A stretch of DNA of 64,000 nt from Pythium myriotylum (lineage: Eukaryota > Oomycota > Peronosporomycetes > Pythiales > Pythiaceae): positions 2,046,001 to 2,110,000 of the forward strand of contig JALJCQ010000004.1 of NCBI GenBank assembly GCA_023091665.1. Direction: 5' to 3'. Within the stretch, counting starts at the first letter, position 1. Every line of letters begins with the position of its first letter. A program made the position numbers and the translations under genes. Positions 55,815 through 64,000 of this stretch are shown piece after piece. The notes beneath the pieces are model-generated. The model made no database searches. It saw only the letters and a list, made by a program, of their open reading frames with translations, and was not told where the DNA came from.

Positions 55815-56691
55815 ATGTCGAACCGACCGAAGGGCCGCGCGAAGGAGAACGTCGCGGGCGAGCGCTACGACTCCAACGCCATTCCGGTGGCGGCGCCGGC
55901 GCGCGGTGGCTCCGGCCGCACGCGCCCGCTCCCCAACTTCCCAGGAGATCTCATGGGCGCGCTCGGCGGCGGCGGCATGCCCGACATGGGCCAGATGATG
56001 GAGATGATGCAGAAGATGGGCATGGGCGGCATGCCTGGGATGGGCGGCATGCCCGGCATGGGAGGCATGCCTGGTATGGGCGGTATGCCCGGCATGCCGC
56101 CGGGAATGCCCGGCCTCCCGCCTGGCATGATGCCGCCGATGATGCCCGTGCTGCCCAACGCCATCTACTACGGTCTCCCCGAGGGCACGCCGACCAACAC
56201 GTTCTTCACGTTCTACCCGGCGTACATCAACTCGAAGAAGACCGTGCAGGAGGGGCGCCGCATCACTAAGGAGGCCGCGTGCGAAGACCCGCTCGCCCCA
56301 GAGATGTCGGAGGTCTGCCAGTACTTCCGACTGCCGCACGTGCTGGAGGTGAGCGCTATTGCTGCCATTGAGACTGTGGAATTTGATTACTGATATGTGG
56401 CGTCTTGAATTGTAGCCCAACAAAAAGTATGCGCGTGAGTGGGAGGTGGCTGGTCGAGTGCGAGTTCGTCTCGTCAGGGCTGACGGCTCGTTTGAGCACC
56501 CTGAGACCAAGACCCGCAAGGATCTCATGCTCAAGATGGCCGAGCTGATCCCGAAGCTGCAATCGCGGAAAGAGCGTCTTGCGAAGGAGGCCGCAGAGGC
56601 GGCTTCCGCAGCGAGTGCGTCAGGCGCTGGTGCCGGCGCTTCGACCTCGGGAAGCAGCAAGAAGAAGGGAAAGAAGAAGGGAAAGAGATAA
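55815..56691 (+). CDS. SRP19: Signal recognition particle 19-kDa subunit
   Basis: Exons 55815-56348 and 56416-56691 flank a 67-nt GT-AG intron; 269 residues. SRP19 binds the SRP RNA and lets SRP54 load, for co-translational targeting to the ER. The core is typical: TFFTFYPAYINSKKTVQEGRR..., CQYFRLPHVLEPNKKYAREW, then VRVRL. The C-terminus is Lys-rich (KKKGKKKGKR) as in other SRP19 proteins. Unusual is an ~75-residue Met/Gly/Pro-rich insert before the core (repeated GMGGMPGMGG), making the protein almost twice the ~144 residues of human SRP19. Confidence 0.93.
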
Positions 56692-56859
56692 AGAGAAATG
56701 CTGTTTCCTGTCTCGAGCGGGCATGCCCAATGTGGCGGTGCTGGTCATGGAGATGTTATTAGGGAAATAGAGAGAAGAAAAAAAAAAAAAAACTCTTGTA
56801 TCAATGTTGTCTAGCCTGACAAACTCTTGCATGTGAGCTATCTACAACACGCCCGGGGT

Positions 56860-58108
56860 TTAGGTGGACGGGGGTGGACCGCGACGAGTTGGGCCGCGGC
56901 CACGGCCTCGCCCAGGTGCAGCGGGGCGAGAGAACTCGCGGGGCTTAACAGCATCGTCTTCGATCTTGGTCGGCATCAGCTCGGCACGAATATCGTCTGT
57001 GGCAGTGGCTGGGTTGTTGATCTCGATGGTTTTGTCGAACTCGATTCCTAGCTCTGTGGTGGTCGCGAGGATTGTGGCCTTGGCAGTGGAGTAAACCATC
57101 TTGAGTCGTACGGGAGCATCTTCTGGACACACGTAGAGGAACACTACAAGGATACAGAAAAGTGGGTCTTTCAGCCCTTGTGGCATGGCGGGAAGTGTTG
57201 ACAACACGCACAGAGAGATGAGGTCGGGCCCGTGGATGCTGCCTCGTCGATCAATGAGACGCGGTTCCGGAACGCGACGTAGCTGGGATTCTTGTGATCG
57301 ATCACACTTTGAATCTCCCCGACCTCGATGGACTCTAAACTCTTGACGACATCGACACTCTCATCATCGGTGTTGAGTTTCTACGTCCGATGCATAAGTG
57401 TTACCATCATCATCCCGGTTATCTGACGTTGAGATTGTCTCACCATTGCAATCCAGTCGAACTTGCCGTCCTTCAGCAGCGAGAGCTTGTCGCGCACGTT
57501 CTGCGAGATGCCGAACGGGATCACGCCCATCGCCGTTGATCGTACGTTCGTGTCGCGCTCAAGAAGCGCTGTCTCCTTGAGCAGACGCTCCGTCTCAGAC
57601 AAAGGTGCATCGGCGGCTTGGCGTTTCTTCGCGTTCTGGAATCCTTCAAACGTTACCTCGCTCTGTATGCCATACACGAAACACATAAGCTCTCTGCATA
57701 ATCGCATCAACAGAATCTTACGAGACGTACCAGCTCGGTCGTGTGGAACTCGCCGACAAAGTAGTTCATGCCGAGCTGCTTCTTGAGCGACTCGCGCGAC
57801 GACGAGTACAGCATCTTGTCGCGGACGTTCACACTCTCCGGCACGAACGCCAGCAGTACCCAGCGCAGCGCTGGCACATTCACGTCCAGACAAAAGAGCA
57901 CGAAGGCCGCTTCCTCCGGCACGAGGAACTCGCCGGCGCGAGCGAGTCGCTCGCAGTCGCTGCGCGGGTCCGGCGACGCGGCGCCGAGCCCCGCGAGCGT
58001 GAAGTCCTCGCCGACGATCGAGATCTTGACGAAGCGCACTTTGCCCGTCTGCGCGTCTGCGAACGCGCGCTCGAGCTCGGCCGAGAGGTGCAGCTGGGCC
58101 TTGGCCAT
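56860..58108 (-). CDS. Twinfilin, two ADF-homology domains
   Basis: Four exons (minus): 58108-57731, 57662-57444, 57380-57212, 57143-56860, with introns of 68, 63 and 68 nt and consistent phases; 349 residues, the normal twinfilin length. ADF-H domain 1 is at ~1-130 (MLYSSSRESLKKQLG, YFVGEF), a linker follows, and domain 2 is at ~170-320 (MVYSTAKATIL, LGIEFDKTIEI). The tail is basic (GRGRGRGPTRRG), where other twinfilins bind capping protein or phosphoinositides. Twinfilin sequesters ADP-actin monomers and helps depolymerise filament ends. It converges on SRP19 with only 168 bp between stop codons. Confidence 0.9.
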
Positions 58109-58457
58109 GATGACGGCGAGGATGACGACTTCAAAAATGGGCAAGAAAAACGAGGAGCTCCGATGTCACTTGGCGGCAGATCTATCTTCCCTTGGTGGAG
58201 TGACTAGGTTGCTAGGGGCTTCAACCCTCGAAAGAGTGACTTTTCCCAAATAATCCAAAGTGAAACAACAGGAAATTTCAGACACACACAAACGGCTTAA
58301 CCCTGGAGGACTCGATTACGAGGTGCTGGAGATGGCAGACCACCAGCGTTTATATGCACACGCGGAGATGCACTGGCCAGAGAAAGATACATAATGCAGT
58401 TTATGCGCCCAAGATCTACAGAGATAGATACGTGTGGTGAGCGTCAGTGCGAGCCCA
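58109..58457. promoter_or_regulatory. Twinfilin promoter and 3' end of PWWP-TFIIS gene
   Basis: 349 bases between the twinfilin start and the stop of the next minus-strand gene. No distinct motif or further gene is visible. Confidence 0.4.
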
Positions 58458-61006
58458 CTACTCATCACAATCGACAGGACGTACATCTTCGTGGGAATAA
58501 GCGAGCTCGAGGGCGTGGAGATCGCCGTTCTTGAGTCGCTCGCGCACTTTCTCGTTCTTCTTGAGTCCAAACGTGATCGAACGCGCGCACGCTCGGTACT
58601 CGTCCACGCTCTCGCTGAAACGCTCGTAAACCTGGGCCTGGAAACCAAGACACATCAATCAGTTAATCGCTCTAATGGCGGACATCAAACGAAGCCTACC
58701 TCAATCTCCCGGGCGATTTCGGCGCTTCGTTCACCAATCGGCAACAAAGCTTTCTTTAGCATGTCGATACAAACCATGCGGGCCTTATCGCCAGATGGGT
58801 CAGGCTTTGGTGCCAGAGGCTGAACAAGCTCTTCGACCGCAGGCACAGGTGAAGCGGGAACTGCCAGCTCAGGCTTCACAACTTCCTCTGTGGGCGCGAA
58901 GGTCGGGCTCTCCTCTGCGGCCACAGGTGTTTCCTTTGAGTCGGATTCAGGCTGATCAGCTGTGGAGACAACTTCTTCCTTCACCTCATTCTTTGTGACT
59001 TCACTCTTGGGCGCTTCAGCAGAAGAAGGGCTGGATCCATTCGCTTCCACATGGCCATTCGTCTCAGGGGCAGAAGCCGTGGTAGCTGCAGGAGCGTCCG
59101 CAGTCTTCTGCTTTTTTGCTGGCTTGGCGTCAGGGGCACTATCTGCTTTCTTCTTCTTCGTAGATTCATCTTGGCCATCATTGACCAGAACATTAATGAG
59201 GTGCTTGCGCACAGCACTAGCGGTCTGGGCAACAGTTGGGTTCGTGCTCTTGCGCAAGGCGGCAATCACCGCGGCAACACCTGACCGCTCCATGTCTGTC
59301 CTATAGACCGTCCTCTCCTGGAAGAGTTGGGTAAGCAAGATGATCAGCTCGTCGTTGTTCTTGGACGACTCGTTTGCGAAAAGCCGGTTGATCTTTCCTG
59401 CAAACTGCGTCAAGTTGCCTACTTTGTAGTCGCCCTTGTCTTTGGGCTTCTCGCGAGGGCCTGCCTTTTTCTGAGCCGCTTCCTCGGTGGCCTCCCGGAT
59501 GTCCGAGGACTTCACTGACTTCCGTGGAACAACCAGCTCAATCTCTTTCTTCCGCTTTGAGTCGATTTCGCCTTTCGGCACCGCTTCCACCTTTGTTGTA
59601 ACCTTCACAGTTTTCTTTGCTGGTACAGCAGTCGACTTTTCCTCAGACGTGTGAGTCTTCTTCTTGGATGGGGTCTTCCGGATTGCAACCTTTGCTTTGA
59701 TTTCGTCCTTGCTCAATGGTGTCGCCGCTTCGTCCTCTTCCGCTGTTTCAGGAACGGGCTTTTCGACGGGTTCCGCGCCATCGTCTACATCAGTTGATTT
59801 CTTTCGGCCGCGCCTTCCTGTAGGTGCAGGTGCAGGAGAATCAACAGGCGGTGGAATCTTCGGCTTATTCTTCGAACCGAGTGGGCGCCCAGGCTTCCGC
59901 TTTGGTACGACAGGCACTTCTTCCGGGGCCGGCTTTTCCTTTTCTTTTCCAGGCTTCATCAGTCCGTTCATCCTGTCTTCCGACGCCAAGGGCACATCTT
60001 TCTGCAACGAGTAAGGTACCTAGTGAGTGACAACCCACAATACGTCTTCTAGCATGGCTACTCACATCTGCGAGTTCGATCGCCGACATCAAGTGGCTGC
60101 GACGCTTAGGCGCTTTGGCATCTTTGGCAGGATGGCCAGAGCGATAGTCGTGCTTCGTGTCATCCCACGCCTCGATGTTCTTGTACAAGACTCGGGAGCT
60201 GCATGACAGATCAAACGAACCTCACTAACAGAGTTCGCGCAGAGGCCCACGGCTACACGTACAAGTCATTGGAGTGGTAGAAGCACACGTAATACTTCGT
60301 GTCGATTTCCTTGAGCGCACCGGCCTGAAACTTCGAGGGCAGCAGTCGCGGGTCCGTGATCAACGCCGGCCAGAAGGGGAAACCGACCATCTTGGCCCAC
60401 ACAATCGAGCCAAACCTATCCGCGACAAGCGCTCGTTAGCGTCGAAGTACAAGTTTGCGAACTTGGCCCGCTTCCACGCACTTGGCCTTGATCTCTTCTG
60501 GCAGAGCATCGACACGTTTGCCGAGCACAAGCTCGACCTCGTCCTCGGTTTCCGACTCCTCTTTCGCTACAACGCCGCTCACGTCAGCCCTTGACTCCTC
60601 ACGTCCACTCGCGTAACACGAACTTACGAATCTTGCGCGGCCGGCCGACCTTTCTCTTCGGCTGCGTCGCGGCGGCCGCGGCCTTGCCCCTCGGTTTCTT
60701 CGCCACTGGCGCCTGGTCCTTGGGCGACTTCTCCGCCGGGACGTCCGCGGGGTCTGCGCTCGCGCCCGCCGCCTCCCCGTCGGCCGCGGGCTTGTCCTCC
60801 GTCACGATGACCTTGCGCTTGCGGCCGCGCTTCTTGGGCGCGTCCTTGGCGGGCTCTTTCGCGGGTTCGGGCTCGCCGTTGGAGGCCGCGACTTCGGGCT
60901 CGGCCGGCGCCGTCGCTTCCGCGGCATCGGCGACGGTCTCCTGCGGCGCCGGGGCCGCGGGCGGCGCCTCCGCGGGCTCCTTGGCGGCCGCGTCGGTCGT
61001 GGTCAT
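58458..61006 (-). CDS. PWWP-AT-hook-TFIIS central domain chromatin/transcription protein
   Basis: Six exons (minus): 61006-60628, 60566-60482, 60415-60263, 60198-60066, 60001-58700, 58637-58458, introns 62-66 nt, all phases consistent; 743 residues. The N-terminus is Ala/Glu/Lys-rich with basic AT-hook-like runs (KKRGRKRK, KRKVGRPRKIRK). The PWWP domain is at ~155-225 (FGSIVWAKMVGFPFWPALI). Another AT-hook-like motif (KRKPGRPLGSKNK) and a lysine-rich linker follow. A TFIIS N-terminal/LEDGF-like helical domain is at ~430-515 (LFQERTVYRTDMERSGVAAV). A TFIIS central domain spans the last exon junction (MVCIDMLKKALLPIG... ARSITFGLKKNEKVRERL). PWWP domains bind methylated histone tails and DNA; the TFIIS central domain contacts RNA polymerase II in relatives. 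I infer a chromatin-linked elongation factor. Confidence 0.88.
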
Positions 61007-61240
61007 GGTGGGAATTGCAGAAGAACAGATCCGGTTGGAAGCTTTTCGCTTTCCCCCACAAGAGTGAACAAGCGACGACAGGTCGTGGGTCGTTTCGAGA
61101 ATGGGTGGGCGGGTGGGTCCCACGAGAGAGGGAGGGAACCGGGTTCTGAGAACCCATTTCGACAGAAGGTACAGAACCCATCCCTCAACGGTTACCGGTA
61201 CACTACAGTTGCTAAATTTCCTAACATAGTAGATTCCTAA

Positions 61241-64000
61241 CTACATCGCCGCTTGTTGCCGATACTGGAAGAGCAGCTTGACGATGTTGGACGTGCAGGG
61301 CACGAGGAAGTCTGCTTCGCCCGAAAGCTCCGACAGATCAGCAGCTCCTCCCATGACACCCACACTGAGTGCACAGCCAGCCGATCGCCCGAGCGTCATA
61401 TCGTCTGCGGTGTCGCCCACCTGCACATTAACATACCATGTCAATACCCTCGTTTCAAGATCTCTCCCAGTAGCAGAGAGACATACCAAGACGGTGTTGG
61501 CCGTAGAAACGCCCAAACGACTGCACAACGCCCAGATACGCTCTGGGGAGTTGCTCATGCCTTCATCGCCGCAACTCGTACCGTCCACCATATGCGCGAC
61601 CCCGAGACGAGTCAGTGTCTTGACGGTGATATCACGTCGATCACTGGTAAGGATCGCGATCTTGACGCCGAGCTCTTGAATGCTTTTGAAAAGCGAGTGC
61701 AGGTCGCGCCGCGCACGAAAGGTCGCTACTTCTTTCGGTAAGCTCCAGTGCTGGTTCACAATCCGTACAGCTTCCATGTGTGGTAATCCAAGCTTGATGA
61801 GGAAGTCGATGGCAAACTTTGGGCCAAGCTCGTGCTTCGGATACGTGTTAAAGATGCTGCCCTTCCGCATCGTTCGATTCTTGATGTTGTAGCCAATTGC
61901 TTCGAAGAATGGTTCACGGATCTGCCGTCCCAGAGCCGTCTCCAGCCTCCACACTTGTGATTCGATCCAACTGGTCCACGTAGTCTGAAAGTCGAGGAGA
62001 GTGCCGTCCTTATTAAAAATCACCAACGATGGATTCGTGCGACCGAATACAGGCTGTGGAGTCGGTGCCAAATTCGATATTCCTGGGGCTGTGGCGGCTA
62101 GTGGAGGAGCGGCTGAGTGAGTTAAAGGGTTTATGCGACCTGGGCGGGGTGAAGGGATCTGCCGATGTGGCATTGAGGTCGAAGAGGCACTCACGACACG
62201 GTTTCCGGGAGCAGACACAGGTCGTCCAACACCTGGAATTACAACTGGAAGCGGAGTTGCTGGAACCCCACTGTTTGAAGCTGGCGGTAAATGGGAGTTT
62301 GTGCTATTGGCAACTCCATGGCCTGAAGATATCGCCGACTGGGGCGTTGGGTGTTGAATGAAGCTTCGCGCAACAATCTCAGCCATTTCATCCGACCTTG
62401 CTCGACTGGTCAAGTTTAGTTCATTCGTGCGTTGCCGCTTAGACTCAGGAGAAGTCGACGTAGCCAAACCGAGGAGTGGTGTGCTCGCAGGCCGTTTGGG
62501 CAAGCCTCGGTCCTGAGCTGGCGGTTTTCGAGTCGACGGCCACTACGCGAGCCAATGATCAGCATATTCTTTGTCACCGATATAGCACGAACGCGTCTCT
62601 TACCACTTCGAGAGTGCAATTGTTGAGGTGAGTTCGTACAGTTTCCGCAAGGTCTCTCCACCGAGTATTTTCGCTCTCTCGGAGCAAATCGACCACTTCC
62701 CAGACCTGTGCCTCCTCCAAATCACGGCGCAGAAATGCTTTCTGGGAGAGTAGAACGCGTGAGCTTGACTATATAGCAAACAGGCAATGAGCAGTACACA
62801 TACCTCGTCGAGCAATTGACTTAGGAGCAACTGGACACGCCACTCCCTCTCAGGTACATCTCTTCCAAGCACCGTGCGAAGTCTTGACACGTAAGCACGA
62901 AGTGGGCCAAGCCTATATCGCGATTCTGGGTCCTCTGAATCGTGCACAGCGAGTGAAGAGAGTGTGGTTAGGTTTTGAAGTGACTCGGCAGCATCCGGGC
63001 GAGAATTAGTCGTGGCAGCATGTCCCGATGAGTTTGGACCTTCAGTAGGAGTACTTGACAAAGGGATGGTGCCTTGAGAGACAGGCGTGTCAGGTTTCGT
63101 GGTCTTGGTCAGTGTTCCCATCTTCCGCCGCTTTCGAACACCAGCTTGCGCGGGTGGGACAGGGGCACCGAGCGACGGGACTACTTCAGTCTGCTCAGAG
63201 GAGGAGTCAGCTGAGTCTTCCTGATGTCCCAGTATGATGATACCAAGTACAAATCACCCACCGTGAATATCTTCAAACGTTGTTCTGGCGTCAACTTCTC
63301 TTGCTCCTGCACGCACAAACACTGATCAGTGGTTATAGTCGCACCCCGAAGTTGTGATGGCTACCTACGCTTGCTTCCTGCAAAGCAACAGTGAAAGTGT
63401 CTTGAAGCTTCGTGAGCCGATGAAAGTCACTGCGAGGATATCCTTCTCGGTATGGGTGAGATTTGTCATCCCATGGCGCAAGAGCGGTAAATAAAATCTG
63501 CCGGCTAGTTCACAGTGACACGATGAGACGTTCAAGCCCGAGGACAAGAGTAAAATAGTGCTCACATGTCACGGCTGCCGTACAACTGAACCCAGCACTT
63601 TTCATCAAGCTCCTTTACTGCGTTCGGCAGTTGGTGATCTGGTAGCAGGCGGGGGTCAAGAATAAGTGCCGGCCAAAACGGAAACGCTGAGCAAAAGCGG
63701 TATAGTCAGTCAACTACTCCTCGTTGGAAGGTTTCCATGCCAATATCTACCTGCTCTTCGGGCCCAAATGAGTTGACCAAATCTAGCAAGCAGAAGAACT
63801 CCGTGAGTGCCACTGACAACGGCGACAACCACATACACTGTCCTAGTTGATCATACCTCGCTTTGATCGCAAGATCGAGTTGGTCTACCTTGTACTCGAG
63901 CTGCTCACGCAGCAGTGACGACTCAGATACACCTAAGACGCAATCGACACTTCAATCCAATGCGCGACATCAACCATGCTTGCGTAACACTCTCACCTGG
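61241..64000 (-). CDS. PWWP-LEDGF-like-HAD fusion protein (5' end outside window)
   Basis: Exons (minus): 64000-63997 (partial), 63932-63839, 63782-63751, 63686-63566, 63504-63369, 63306-63262, 63220-62804, 62741-62604, 62542-61487, 61420-61241; introns 41-66 nt, one frame throughout, at least 740 residues. A PWWP domain (FGQLIWARRAAFPFWPALI) shares an intron position with the neighbour's. A helical TFIIS N-terminal/LEDGF-like domain follows (LLLSQLLDEKAFLRRDLEE...VRTHLNN), then a disordered Ser/Pro linker with a KRQR basic patch, then a HAD-superfamily phosphatase-like domain. HAD motif I reads NKDGT, so the nucleophilic Asp is Asn; motif II (ILTSD) and motif IV (GDTADD) are present, and the motif III Lys is not evident. 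It is probably a pseudo-phosphatase or binding module attached to a chromatin reader. Confidence 0.82.

Noticed and set aside
55746..56660. A 304-codon minus-strand frame over SRP19
   Set aside because: Antisense shadow of a GC-rich, repeat-containing coding region; no recognisable domain.

Overview
The window is nuclear DNA from a eukaryote with compact genes and very short introns (most that I could place are 41-76 nt, GT...AG, a few with a CTAAC-like branch site). The gene set suggests an oomycete or related stramenopile: a giant secreted repeat protein, an expanded set of tyrosine-kinase-like (TKL) kinases, ankyrin-Roco GTPases, an ankyrin-FYVE protein and a flagellar Fused/STK36 kinase. 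I cannot fix the genus from sequence alone.

Layout. (1) 1-18434, minus: one uninterrupted reading frame of more than 6,100 codons. It starts with a signal peptide, continues as about thirty copies of a ~100-residue beta-rich repeat mixed with fibronectin-III domains, and runs off the left edge. (2) 18.4-21.0 kb: AT-rich, gene-poor DNA holding a decayed ankyrin-Roco gene and a tRNA-like fragment. (3) 21.1-25.2 kb, minus: a nine-exon ankyrin-Roc-COR GTPase with a one-base frameshift. (4) 25.5-29.5 kb, plus: a Fused/STK36 orthologue. (5) 29.6-46.0 kb: five TKL kinases (A-, C+, D-, E+, B+) sharing an N-terminal helical bundle, a kinase domain with HGD or HAD in place of HRD, a four-Cys zinc ribbon and ARM-like repeats. 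A and B are nearly identical inverted copies, and B carries a stop codon. (6) 46.1-50.3 kb, plus: a second ankyrin-Roco gene with two Roc-COR units in tandem, joined in frame to the end of kinase B.

(7) 51-64 kb returns to housekeeping genes: ankyrin-FYVE (+), GAPDH (-), SRP19 (+), twinfilin (-), and two neighbouring PWWP chromatin proteins (-). One PWWP gene ends in a TFIIS central domain. The other is fused to a HAD phosphatase-like domain lacking its nucleophile and runs off the right edge.

The most unusual part is 18.7-50.3 kb. Two multidomain signalling families, helical bundle-TKL-zinc ribbon-ARM kinases and ankyrin-Roco GTPases, lie together with recent duplication, possible gene conversion, a frameshift, a nonsense mutation, a decayed copy and a kinase-to-Roco reading-frame fusion. 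This birth-and-death pattern resembles innate-immune or self/non-self recognition loci elsewhere; the functional reading is inference.
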